Shown piece after piece: positions 41,053-49,559 of a stretch of 64,000 bases of DNA. The translations under genes and the position numbers were made by a program. The notes beneath the pieces are model-generated. The model had not been told where the DNA came from and ran no database searches. It saw only the letters and a program-made list of their open reading frames with translations. Positions within the stretch are counted from its first letter, which is position 1, and each line of letters begins with the position of its first letter. The stretch is from NCBI GenBank assembly GCA_036244975.1, contig BTTE01000006.1:1-64000 (forward strand). The letters are read 5' to 3'. This DNA is from Sulfidibacterium sp036244975 (lineage in GTDB: Bacteria; Bacteroidota; Bacteroidia; Bacteroidales; F082).

Positions 41053-41994
41053 ATGTCAGCACGGAAAAATTTCCATTCAAAAATATTACTGTTTGGCGAA
41101 TACGCCCTCATGGCAGGTTCCCCGGCGCTGAGTATTCCATACGACCAGCTGCATGGCGCGTTTGCCTTTCGGCGACAGCCTGCCCGTACCGCTTTTGATT
41201 CAAACAGCCATTTAAAAGAATATGCCGGCTATCTGCGGAAGCTTTCGCAGGAAGGAAAACGCAGTGTCAAACTGGATGTCTCCCGGCTGCAAAAAGATAT
41301 TGACAACGGGCTTGTCTTTGAAAGTAACATCCCACCGGGCTACGGACTGGGAAGTTCCGGTTCGCTGGTAGCCGCCGTTTACGACCGTTATGGTCAGGAT
41401 AAGATTCCGGCTGATGCGACGCTTTCCACCAAAAAGCTAATTGCTTTGAAACAGACAATGGCTGTCATGGAATCCTTTTTTCACGGAAAAAGCTCCGGCC
41501 TTGATCCGGTGATTTGCTATCTGCAAAAAGCCGTGCTGATTGAGGGAGAGAACCAGTTGAAAACAGTTGAATTGCCCCGGTTTGAGACAACTACCGGAGG
41601 AGCCGTGTTCCTGTTGGATACGGGTACGACCGGCGAAACGCAACCGCTGGTAAATTATTTTGTGGCGCAGTGCAAAAAGGCCGGTTTTCTTGATAAGATC
41701 AAATCGGAACTCATCCCGCTCAATACACAGTGTATCCGTGCTTACCTTTCGGGCGATACGGACACCTTGTTCTCCTGCCTGGAAAAATTGTCGGCTTTCA
41801 CGCTGCAATATTTTCATCCAATGATACCGGAAAAGCTGCTTCCTGTGTGGAAACAGGGATTGGAAAACAGGCAATATTTTCTGAAACTTTGCGGTTCGGG
41901 TGGCGGGGGCATGATGCTCGGATTTACCCGCAACTTTGAAAAGACCAAAACATCTCTGGAACCTTTTCCGTTAAAAACAGTTCAGCAATTCTAA
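41053..41994 (+). CDS. Mevalonate kinase-like GHMP kinase
   Basis: This 313-residue kinase has the N-terminal motif ILLFGEYALMAGSPALSIP, the ATP loop PPGYGLGSSGSLVAAV, and the third GHMP motif KLCGSGGGGMMLGF. By context it should phosphorylate mevalonate. Phosphomevalonate kinase activity is an alternative. It sits between mvaD and a polyprenyl synthase gene with gaps of 2 and 10 bases, so the three form an isoprenoid operon. Confidence 0.85.
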   Translation: MSARKNFHSKILLFGEYALMAGSPALSIPYDQLHGAFAFRRQPARTAFDSNSHLKEYAGYLRKLSQEGKRSVKLDVSRLQKDIDNGLVFESNIPPGYGLGSSGSLVAAVYDRYGQDKIPADATLSTKKLIALKQTMAVMESFFHGKSSGLDPVICYLQKAVLIEGENQLKTVELPRFETTTGGAVFLLDTGTTGETQPLVNYFVAQCKKAGFLDKIKSELIPLNTQCIRAYLSGDTDTLFSCLEKLSAFTLQYFHPMIPEKLLPVWKQGLENRQYFLKLCGSGGGGMMLGFTRNFEKTKTSLEPFPLKTVQQF

Positions 41995-42004
41995 ATACGA
42001 AACA

Positions 42005-42991
42005 ATGACAACAACCCATCAAAAACATACGGCTGACGAGCTAAAAGCCGTTTTTGAAGATTATCTTTTCACCAAAGGTTACGAAGGTTTCCCGGAGGTG
42101 CTGTACAAGCCGGCGCTGCAAATTATGAAGATGAAAGCCAAACGCATTCGTCCGGTACTGTTGTTAACGGCCTGCGAAGCTTTCGGCGGAGATATTGAGG
42201 AAGCCCTCGATACGGCCTGTGCTATTGAGACATATCACAATTTCACATTGGTACATGACGACATTATCGATGAAGCGGATATTCGTCGCAACGAAACCAC
42301 CGTCCACAAGGCTTTTGGTATCAACAAAGCCATCCTTACCGGCGATGCCATGTTGTTGCATGCTATACATTTGCTGAACAAAGCGCCCCGCGACAAGCAT
42401 TTTGCACTGCTTACCGCTTTTGAAAAAGTGGCTGCCGAAGTTATTGAAGGCGAACAGTACGATGTTGATTTTGAGGATGTTCCTGAAGTTTCTTTGGAAG
42501 AGTATTTGAATATGATCCGGCTCAAGACCTCTGTTTTGCTGGCGGCTGCACTGCACATGGGTGCTATTCTGGGCAATGCTTCTCCCGAGGATCAGAAAAA
42601 CATTTACAATTTTGGTGAGAAGCTGGGTCTTGCTTTCCAGATTAAGGATGATTATCTCGACACTTTCGGTGATCAAAAAACATTTGGCAAACGCATTGGT
42701 GGAGATGTTTTGCAAAACAAAAAAACGTACCTGCTCTGTTTGTCGCTGAGCAAAGCTGACGAAGCACAACGCCGCGAAATTTTCCGTGTTTTCGATGAAA
42801 AAGATGAGGAGAAGAAAATCCGCGGCATGAAAGCGATTTACAAGGAGCTAAACGTACACAAAGACACTTTTGCCATCATGGAGAAATTCTATGATGAAGC
42901 GCTGGCATCACTCGATGTACTTTCCATTGGCCGCGAACAGCGCGAACGTTTGTACGCGCTGGCAGAATCTGTTTACAAAAGAAGCTTTTAA
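42005..42991 (+). CDS. Polyprenyl synthetase (trans-isoprenyl diphosphate synthase)
   Basis: This 328-residue enzyme extends allylic diphosphates with isopentenyl diphosphate. The first aspartate-rich motif is VHDDIIDEAD at about 83-92, and the second is QIKDDYLDTFGD at about 212-223. KRIRPVLLL holds the conserved N-terminal lysine and arginines. The product chain length cannot be read safely from the sequence; farnesyl to octaprenyl diphosphate are possible. It closes the mevalonate operon. Confidence 0.92.
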   Translation: MTTTHQKHTADELKAVFEDYLFTKGYEGFPEVLYKPALQIMKMKAKRIRPVLLLTACEAFGGDIEEALDTACAIETYHNFTLVHDDIIDEADIRRNETTVHKAFGINKAILTGDAMLLHAIHLLNKAPRDKHFALLTAFEKVAAEVIEGEQYDVDFEDVPEVSLEEYLNMIRLKTSVLLAAALHMGAILGNASPEDQKNIYNFGEKLGLAFQIKDDYLDTFGDQKTFGKRIGGDVLQNKKTYLLCLSLSKADEAQRREIFRVFDEKDEEKKIRGMKAIYKELNVHKDTFAIMEKFYDEALASLDVLSIGREQRERLYALAESVYKRSF

Positions 42992-43109
42992 GGAAATAGT
43001 TCGTTAATGCCATTGTTTAATTGCGACCGTTTAAACCGGAAAAACGGTATTTCATCGATGCAAAGAAGTGGAAATCGGGGTTGTGGAGGATACCGGTAAT
43101 AAAATTCTA

Positions 43110-43117
43110 TACTTTTG
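43110..43117 (+). promoter_or_regulatory. -7 promoter element of the nucleoside kinase gene
   Basis: TACTTTTG matches TAnnTTTG. It overlaps an upstream in-frame ATG at 43115 and so points to the ATG at 43145 as the true start. Confidence 0.55.
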
Positions 43118-43144
43118 CCTTTTAACAGGCAGGAAGTGTGCGTT

Positions 43145-44821
43145 ATGAAAAAGTTCAAAGAATTTGCTGTTTACTGCGAAAACACAAAGAAAGAAAAAAG
43201 ATATCCTTTCGGAACGACATTGATCGATATTGTTGAAGATCAGAAGATTGACATCGGAGAAGATATTCTGGGCGCCATGGTGAACAACACGCTCAAGGAG
43301 ATGGATTACATGCTGTACAAGCCCAAAACCGTCCGCTTTATCGGTTACAGCCATCCCGATGGCCAGCGGATGTATGTGCGCTCTTTGTCGATGGTGCTGT
43401 TTAAAGCGGTTGTTGACCTTTACCCCCGGTTCAAACTGAAAATAGAACACACGGTTTCCAAAGGTCTTTATTGTGAACTGGAAGGTTTGATTAATGATGA
43501 AAAGCATGATGAGGTCATTAAGAAGTTAAGAAAACGGATGCATGAGATTATCGAACAGGATTTACCTTTTGAAAGGGAAGAGATACGGACGGAAGAAGCG
43601 TTACAAATTTTTGAGACGTTAGGTTTAGAGGATAAATGTACGCTCATGCGCACCCGGCGGCAGTTTTACAGCTCCGTTTATAAACTGGACGATGTGGTCA
43701 ACTATTTTTATGGTTATCTGGTGCCTTCGAGCGGTTACATGAAACATTTTGATCTGGTGAAATATTACAAAGGAATGCTGTTGGTTATGCCCAAAAAGGA
43801 CAACCCCAATGAGCTGGAGGATATTGTGATTCAAAACAAGTTGTTCGACATTTTTCAGGAGTTTAATGAGTGGGTCGAAATTATAGGAGTGCCTAATGTA
43901 GGGCGGTTGAATGAGGTGACACAGTCGGGCAAAATCGGGGACATTATTAAAATTTCGGAAGCACTTCAGGAGAAAAAGCTGGCTAGTGTTGCCGATATGA
44001 TTTATAAAAGAGGAAAAGTTAAAGTCATTTTCATCTCCGGGCCCTCTTCTTCAGGGAAAACGACTTTTGCCAAACGACTTGCCATCCAGCTGAGTGTCAT
44101 AGGTTTTAAGCCGGTAGTTATCTCCATGGATAACTATTTTGTAAACCGCAAGTTTACTCCGCGTGATGATGCCGGGAACTACGATTTCGAAAGTCCGCAC
44201 GCATTAGATGTAAAACTTTTCAACGAAAACATGCTGGATTTGATGGCCGGAAAAGAGATTAAGTTACCTAAATTTTCCTTTTCCCGGGGAGAACGTTTCT
44301 ATGATGACACCACCCTGAGCATGCAGGAGAACAGTATCATTGTCGTTGAAGGTATTCACGGATTGAATCCTAAAGTTTCGGTATTAATTCCGGAAGAAAG
44401 GAAGTTTAAGGTTTATGTCTCTGCGCTTACGCCCTTGAGCATTGATGCCAATAACCGTATTCCCACAACAGATAACCGGCTGATACGGCGAATGGTGCGC
44501 GACAGTCGTTACCGGGGTTATTCGGCATTGGAAACATTGCAGCGATGGCCCAGTGTACGCCGCGGTGAAGAGAAACATATTTTCCCGTATCAGGAGGAGG
44601 CTGACGTGATGTTCAATACCGCTTTATTGTTTGAACTGGGCGTATTGAAACTGTGGGCAGAACCATTATTACGTGAAGTTCCACCCAATACACCGGAATA
44701 TTCCGAAGCAAAACGGTTGTTGAAATTTCTTTCTTATCTGGTATGTATCAACGAAAAAGAGATCCCTCCTACTTCCATTTTACGCGAGTTTCTGGATGGC
44801 AGCAGTTTCGATTATTCGTAG
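43145..44821 (+). CDS. Nucleoside (uridine-like) kinase with N-terminal TGS/threonyl-tRNA-synthetase-like region
   Basis: This 558-residue protein joins an N-terminal region similar to the TGS and second domains of threonyl-tRNA synthetase (about 1-220) to a C-terminal uridine kinase-like P-loop domain. The P-loop is GPSSSGKTTFAKRL at about 299-312. VISMDNYFVNR and DFESPHALDVKLF are the following kinase motifs. The layout is common in Bacteroidota and clostridia. It probably phosphorylates a pyrimidine nucleoside, while the role of the N-terminal half is unknown. Confidence 0.88.
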   Translation: MKKFKEFAVYCENTKKEKRYPFGTTLIDIVEDQKIDIGEDILGAMVNNTLKEMDYMLYKPKTVRFIGYSHPDGQRMYVRSLSMVLFKAVVDLYPRFKLKIEHTVSKGLYCELEGLINDEKHDEVIKKLRKRMHEIIEQDLPFEREEIRTEEALQIFETLGLEDKCTLMRTRRQFYSSVYKLDDVVNYFYGYLVPSSGYMKHFDLVKYYKGMLLVMPKKDNPNELEDIVIQNKLFDIFQEFNEWVEIIGVPNVGRLNEVTQSGKIGDIIKISEALQEKKLASVADMIYKRGKVKVIFISGPSSSGKTTFAKRLAIQLSVIGFKPVVISMDNYFVNRKFTPRDDAGNYDFESPHALDVKLFNENMLDLMAGKEIKLPKFSFSRGERFYDDTTLSMQENSIIVVEGIHGLNPKVSVLIPEERKFKVYVSALTPLSIDANNRIPTTDNRLIRRMVRDSRYRGYSALETLQRWPSVRRGEEKHIFPYQEEADVMFNTALLFELGVLKLWAEPLLREVPPNTPEYSEAKRLLKFLSYLVCINEKEIPPTSILREFLDGSSFDYS

Positions 44822-44837
44822 TTAATGAAGAAGCGGG

Positions 44838-45863
44838 TTACAGTGTCCCCATACAAACGCCCAAACCGCGGGCTTTTTCGACCAGCGGATGGTCATCAGG
44901 CACCAGCCTCAGTTTACCACCAACTTTCTTCAGCGGTAAAGCACTGATTTTTTCTCCCTTTTTCATAACCATATTGCCATACTCTTCGCGGGCAATCAGG
45001 TCAACAGCATAAGCGCCGTAGCTGGAAGCCAGCAGTCTGTCCGTAGGTGTCGGGCTGCCGCCACGTTGTATGTATCCCAAAATGGTTTTTCGCGTTTCGA
45101 TGCCGACACCTTCTTCAATTTTTTCGGCTATGTAAGCGGCTGCACTCATATTTTTGGGCTTCTCAATACCTTCTGCAATCACGACAATGGAGTAAGGCTT
45201 TCCCGATTTCACCCTGTCTTTCAAATATTTGTTAATGGTTCTGATGTCGTAGCTTAGTTCGGGAATGAGTATCACATCGCCACCACCGGCCATTCCTGCA
45301 TACAGGGCGAGCCAACCGGCATGATGTCCCATCACTTCAATGACCATGATCCGTTTGTGAGAGTTGGCGGTAGAGTGTAACCGGTCGATGGCATCGGTGG
45401 CAATGTAAAGCGCCGAGTCAAAACCAAAAGTCTGGTCGGTGCCCCACACATCGTTATCGATGGTTTTGGGAATGCCGATAACATTGAGCCCTTCGGCAGC
45501 CAGCAGCGAAGCCGTACGCATGGTGCCGTTGCCGCCAATACAAACGATGCAGTCAAAACCAGCTTTTTGATAATTTTCTTTGATAAGCTGGGGTTTCTCG
45601 TTTGCCAGATGGTGATTTTTCTTAAAAGGTTTCTCACGTGAGGTTCCGAGGATGGTTCCTCCCAGCGTCAGAATTCCCGAAAGAGATGCTTCATCCAGCG
45701 GCATATAGTCGTTGAGCAGCAGCCCCAGAAAACCGGAAGATATTCCCACGACTTCCATGCCGTATTTTAAAATGGCTGTTTTTCCCACGCCGCGAAGCGC
45801 AGCGTTGAGGCCCGGACAATCGCCGCCCGCTGTCAGAATACCTATTTTCTTTGGTCTTCCCAT
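44838..45863 (-). CDS. pfkA: 6-phosphofructokinase
   Basis: This 341-residue enzyme phosphorylates fructose 6-phosphate. TAGGDCPGLNAALRG is the N-terminal phosphate-binding motif. The donor-site motif reads GGNGT (110-114) and the next motif is PKTIDND (132-138), with D136 catalytic. Classical ATP enzymes have GGDGS and PGTIDND, while PPi enzymes have GGDD and PKTIDND. This protein therefore has the ATP-type glycine but the PPi-type lysine, and its phosphate donor is uncertain. Its promoter at 45895-45902 lies in a segment duplicated upstream of the symporter gene. Confidence 0.92.
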   Translation of the reverse strand: MGRPKKIGILTAGGDCPGLNAALRGVGKTAILKYGMEVVGISSGFLGLLLNDYMPLDEASLSGILTLGGTILGTSREKPFKKNHHLANEKPQLIKENYQKAGFDCIVCIGGNGTMRTASLLAAEGLNVIGIPKTIDNDVWGTDQTFGFDSALYIATDAIDRLHSTANSHKRIMVIEVMGHHAGWLALYAGMAGGGDVILIPELSYDIRTINKYLKDRVKSGKPYSIVVIAEGIEKPKNMSAAAYIAEKIEEGVGIETRKTILGYIQRGGSPTPTDRLLASSYGAYAVDLIAREEYGNMVMKKGEKISALPLKKVGGKLRLVPDDHPLVEKARGLGVCMGTL

Positions 45864-45876
45864 GTTTGTAAAGGTT

Positions 45877-45991
45877 TAATTGTGAATAGTATTACAAATT
45901 TATTATTTTTGATGTTTCATCATCCGTTGAAGATGAATAGTTTTTAACAGATTTTTCTGGGAAAGAAAAAGCTTGTCTTTCACTGGCACAT
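45877..45991 (+). repeat. Direct repeat, left copy, flanking the respiratory island
   Basis: Bases 45877-45960 match 58366-58449 at 81 of 84 positions without gaps. Similarity continues with a 6-base gap through the first codons of the symporter gene. The copy starts 14 bases from the pfkA start codon. It holds the pfkA promoter on the minus strand and a symporter-type promoter (TATTTTTG at 45904-45911) on the plus strand. Confidence 0.9.
45895..45902 (-). promoter_or_regulatory. -7 promoter element of pfkA
   Basis: The minus-strand TAAATTTG lies 32 bases upstream of the pfkA start. The same element is preserved in the right copy (58384-58391), where no leftward gene now uses it. Confidence 0.55.
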
Positions 45992-46011
45992 ATCACATCA
46001 CAGGTATTGGT
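45957..46011 (+). pseudogene. Decayed 5' end of a dicarboxylate/amino-acid symporter gene
   Basis: The start codon position holds CTG instead of ATG. The following codons read GKKKLVFHW, close to the intact symporter N-terminus GEKRKKLAFHW, with an in-frame loss of two codons. The frame then diverges and meets TAG at 46009-46011. It is a remnant of the gene that is intact at 58446. Confidence 0.75.
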
Positions 46012-46446
46012 AGAAGAAAATCTGGTAGCTGATTTAAGCGAGATATTTATGATACCGTTAACTCAAGAGGCATAAATAACCCAATACCGTAAAAGCATTT
46101 GTAATACATTATAAAACAATGTGATACAAAGAGGCCGAAATACCGTCGACAGCCTGTTCCATCTTTTGTCAGACAAGGGCATGCATGTTGTGTTCTCTCT
46201 GTCAGTGATAATAATGGCACAATAAAAAAAGATCTTTCAGTAAATCAAAATTATTATGTAATATTGTACTATCCGAGTTTTCAAACCTAAGGCGCCGGTG
46301 CTATGGTTTTTGAACCGAAGGGTTTAAACAGAAATGTTTACGCCTCCCGATTTCCGGTAATAGGCCGGGATGAATTGGAAAGGAGAACATATTTTTACAT
46401 GCTATGCATGTTGAACGGGCATTACCTCCGTGATGTACGGACTCCT
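46012..46446. other. Non-coding stretch inside the left edge of the island
   Basis: I see no gene, RNA or clear repeat in these bases. They lie between the symporter remnant and the TauE/SafE remnant and may be degraded sequence left by insertion and deletion. Confidence 0.4.
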
Positions 46447-46454
46447 TATCTTTG
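46447..46454 (+). promoter_or_regulatory. -7 promoter element before the TauE/SafE remnant
   Basis: TATCTTTG matches TAnnTTTG and lies 33 bases before the remnant's ATG. Confidence 0.45.
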
Positions 46455-46486
46455 TATTTAGTTGAAACTGAAAGAAGTTTTGGGAT

Positions 46487-46674
46487 ATGGATGGTATGTT
46501 TTTAGTCTTGTTGTTTGTGGTAGCAGCGCTCTATGCCTCGGTTTGGCCGGAGGTACTTTGGGAGGATTTTTGAGCAGTAACAAATTATCACAGGTCAAAT
46601 TAAAATATTTGCTGGCAATGGTGCTGCTTGTTGTAAAGAAAACGGCCTGCAAATCCGATTTATTCACCAAATGA
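46487..46674 (+). pseudogene. Deleted and frameshifted TauE/SafE-family permease remnant
   Basis: The ATG at 46487 opens a frame reading MDGMFLVLLFVVAALYASV, a typical TauE/SafE N-terminal helix, then stops at 46573. From about 46541 the next frame reads GLAGGTLGGFLSSNKLSQ and then KLKYLLAMVLLVV, typical of the last helices of the same family. An internal deletion of most of the gene, with frame loss at the junction, explains this. The normal length would be about 250 residues. Such permeases export sulfite or related sulfur anions. Confidence 0.62.
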
Positions 46675-47087
46675 ATCTGGAAACGGGAGATTTCTCCGTT
46701 ATGAATAGAAAGTGTAAAATAAAACCAGTTAGAAAGCTGTTCGTTCCCACCGGTCAGTAGAAAATAAGCCTTATTAAAACAACTTATGAGGTTTTTAGTA
46801 TCTTATCAATAATATTCGTGTATTTTTTGGCAGGAAATAACAAATAACAAATGATCAAATATCAAATAAATTCCAATATCAAAATTATCAGAACTTCTCC
46901 GAGTTAAACTGCTCGTTTGGTATTTGAATTTTAGAAAATTGGAGCTTATTTGTAATTTGTTTTTTGAATATTGTCTTTTCCGGTTTATCCGGGTTAGGAT
47001 AACTGAAAAAATATCAAAAGAATACAGAAGGCAGACATTATTATCTTTATTTTCGCAAGGATATTTCAATTGTGTTATCTCTGCAAC
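46675..47087. other. Gap with interspersed repeat, upstream of the sensor operon
   Basis: The first 150 bases show no feature. From 46835 to 46998 lies copy 2 of the A/T-armed repeat. The sequence from 47030 to 47062 (TATCTTTATTTTCG) resembles a -7 element for the operon that starts at 47088. Confidence 0.4.
46835..46998. repeat. Interspersed A/T-armed repeat, copy 2
   Basis: The left arm has AAATAACAAATAACAAATG and the right arm has TTTGTAATTTG words. It ends in TTTTCCGGTTTATCCGGG followed by TTAGG. The layout and right end match copy 1 at 13470-13612. The arms are roughly complementary. No open frame is present. Confidence 0.5.
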
Positions 47088-48047
47088 ATGAAAAACAGAA
47101 AACGTGTTTATCATAGCTTTTTATTTAGGCTTACCTATATAATTCTTATTTCCAGTCTTTTATCTGCCTGTAATTTTACCTCTTCAAAAAGAAACGAGCA
47201 TACTGTCAGAATCAACCTGAACGACACAAATGCTGAAGACACGACCTATTCGTCAATGGATACTATTCCATATTTGAAAGTTGCTGTTTCAGCAATGATC
47301 TCCCCCAAAGAAACGTTTGCTTATTACAAAGCATTATTTGGGTATATTTCCAGGAAAACCAACAAGAAGATAAAGATGGTACAACGAAAAACTTATTCTG
47401 AAGTCAATGGCCTTTTGAATAACAATCAGGTTGATATGGCTTTTATTTGCTCGGGCGCTTATGTGGTTGATCGCAGCGATGGCCATCCGATTAAGATTGT
47501 GGCCATCCCTGTAATAAACGGGAAGCATACCTATCAGGCTTATATCATAACCTATAAAACTTCCGGAATAAAAAAATTTGAAGACCTGAGAGGAAAATCA
47601 TTTGCATTTACCGATCCCCTTTCTAATACGGGATATTCTTATCCCAATAGCAGGATAAAGCTGCTTGGTTATAACAAAAAAACTTTTTTCAAGGATTTTG
47701 TTTTTACCCATGCCCACGATATTTCCATTCAACTTGTTGCAAAACAAATTGTTGATGGAGCCTCGGTTGATGGTTTGATATACGATTATTTACAACGCTT
47801 TCACCCGGAACGGCTTAAAAATGTCAGGATAATAGAGAAATCACCACCTTTTGGGATTCCCCCCATAGTGGTTCCCGCCTCTACTCCGGATTCAACCCTA
47901 AGAAAGTTTCAACGTATTTTATTCCAAATGGATAAAGACACTTTGGGCGTAAGAATTCTTAAAAAATTAATGATCGACCGATTTATCCCTGCCAATGATT
48001 CTCTTTACAACTCGATCCGACGCATGGATAAAATTATTAAGCAATGA
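47088..48047 (+). CDS. PhnD-like periplasmic binding lipoprotein, probable sensor component
   Basis: This 319-residue protein has a lipoprotein signal with C28 (LLSAC) and a PhnD/TctC-like substrate-binding fold. KVAVSAMISPKETFAYYKAL opens the domain, and VDMAFICSGAYVV carries C121 in the ligand cleft region. ABC partners are absent. The gene overlaps the histidine kinase gene by 4 bases (ATGA). This matches the X-S-R arrangement of oxyanion sensors such as AioXSR and ArxXSR, and it corresponds to the PhnD-like domain fused within TtrS. It probably presents the ligand to the kinase. The start at 47088 gives a clean signal, unlike the in-frame ATG at 47070. Confidence 0.82.
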   Translation: MKNRKRVYHSFLFRLTYIILISSLLSACNFTSSKRNEHTVRINLNDTNAEDTTYSSMDTIPYLKVAVSAMISPKETFAYYKALFGYISRKTNKKIKMVQRKTYSEVNGLLNNNQVDMAFICSGAYVVDRSDGHPIKIVAIPVINGKHTYQAYIITYKTSGIKKFEDLRGKSFAFTDPLSNTGYSYPNSRIKLLGYNKKTFFKDFVFTHAHDISIQLVAKQIVDGASVDGLIYDYLQRFHPERLKNVRIIEKSPPFGIPPIVVPASTPDSTLRKFQRILFQMDKDTLGVRILKKLMIDRFIPANDSLYNSIRRMDKIIKQ

Positions 48048-49546
48048 AAAAAAGATTTTTACCCTTGTTTTGGAAGTTTTCCATTGCCCTGATTTTTATG
48101 GTAGTTGTGTTTGGCTCGGTCAATATTTATTTTATCAGAAACTCAGTTTATGAAACTTTTGAAACGGAGTTGCTTAAGCATAGTACAAGTATTGCCAAAA
48201 TGGTTGCTGACATGGCAATACAACCCTTGCTTTATAATAATGTAACTTCGTTGAACGAGATGGTTTCAAATGTGAAACAAACTGACAAAGACCTCGCTTA
48301 TATTTTAATTCTTGACGGAAAAAATCATGTTATTGCCCATACTTTTTATAAAGCCATCCCCGAAAAACTGATTGGTGCCAATGTCCTAAAACCGGGTGAA
48401 ACAAGAAGTACCATGTTTATCGAAAATACCCATAACCCCGATAACATTGTACAGGACGTTGCGGTCCCGATTTTGTCTGTTAATATCGGGACAGTCAGGG
48501 TCGGGTTTTTTGAAGCAGGATACCAAAAAGAAGTTCGGAAAACAACCACCATATTTTTATGGATGGTAGTTATTTTTCTGGTGATTGGAATCGGGGGTGC
48601 TTTCGTTTTCTCTTACGTCATTACACAACCTATTAAAACCATCAGTACAACTGCTTCCGGATTCGATTTTGAGAGTCTGGATGTTGATAAGATAAACAAA
48701 ATACAATTTCAAAACAAATTCGTTTTGGGTTTGAAAAAAATTATTCGGGTGAATGATGAATTAGATACACTTATTTTTACTTTCAACGAGATGCTTCGCC
48801 GGCTGACCATTACCTATAAAGAACTTCAATCTGCTCAGGAATCCTTATTGCAATCAAAAAAGATGGCTTCTGTTGGCACTATTGCAGCGGGGTTGGCGCA
48901 TGAAATTAACAACCCGATTGCCGGCCTTCGGAATAGTTTACGTATGATTTCTGAGAAACCTGAGAGGTATTTGAGTAATCAAGAGTACATTTCGATGATG
49001 AAAGAAGCAATAGATAAAATTGAGAGGGTTGTTAATGGCGTTCTGGATTTCAGCAGAAAACATGAGTTTATAAAAACACAGATTGATATTAGCGAGATAA
49101 TTGAAGAAGTACTTATGCTGGCGGCATTCCATCTCGAACAATCCGGAATATCTGTCATTAAAAAATTTCCGGAAAAGATTCCCCCGATTCTGGGGAGTGC
49201 TAATCACCTCGAACATGTAATTCTGAATGTTGTTTTGAACAGTATTGATGCCATCGGAGAGCGGAAGACATCCGAACCGGGAATAGCGGGTCAAATTGTT
49301 TTTAAAATCCGGATAAACAAGAATGAACTGTTTTTGGAAATTATTGACAACGGAATTGGTATTGAACCTGAGATGCTAAGCATTATTTTCGATCCTTTCT
49401 TTACCATGAAAAAAATCAGGCAGGGTACGGGTTTGGGCTTATCCATAAGTTATAACATTATTAAAGAGCATGGTGGAGATATTGTTGCGAAGAACAGAAT
49501 TGAAGGCGGAATGCAAATATTGATTAAATTTCCGGTTGCAACTTAG
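48044..49546 (+). CDS. Sensor histidine kinase of the respiratory island
   Basis: This 500-residue kinase has a membrane helix at about 11-31, a periplasmic Cache-like region (about 35-165), a second helix (about 168-192) and a HAMP-like linker. The phosphoacceptor is H286 in AAGLAHEINNPIAGL, as in NtrB-type kinases. The HATPase domain has NVVLNSIDAI, DNGIGI and GTGLGLSISY. It is coupled to the binding lipoprotein gene and followed after 13 bases by the NtrC-type regulator. It should sense the reductase substrate, directly or through the lipoprotein. Confidence 0.9.
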   Translation: MKKRFLPLFWKFSIALIFMVVVFGSVNIYFIRNSVYETFETELLKHSTSIAKMVADMAIQPLLYNNVTSLNEMVSNVKQTDKDLAYILILDGKNHVIAHTFYKAIPEKLIGANVLKPGETRSTMFIENTHNPDNIVQDVAVPILSVNIGTVRVGFFEAGYQKEVRKTTTIFLWMVVIFLVIGIGGAFVFSYVITQPIKTISTTASGFDFESLDVDKINKIQFQNKFVLGLKKIIRVNDELDTLIFTFNEMLRRLTITYKELQSAQESLLQSKKMASVGTIAAGLAHEINNPIAGLRNSLRMISEKPERYLSNQEYISMMKEAIDKIERVVNGVLDFSRKHEFIKTQIDISEIIEEVLMLAAFHLEQSGISVIKKFPEKIPPILGSANHLEHVILNVVLNSIDAIGERKTSEPGIAGQIVFKIRINKNELFLEIIDNGIGIEPEMLSIIFDPFFTMKKIRQGTGLGLSISYNIIKEHGGDIVAKNRIEGGMQILIKFPVAT

Positions 49547-49559
49547 AAAGTAAATCCGT

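Noticed and set aside
43115..43144. Earlier in-frame ATG for the nucleoside kinase
   Set aside because: It lies within the -7 promoter element at 43110-43117, so it would be upstream of the transcription start.
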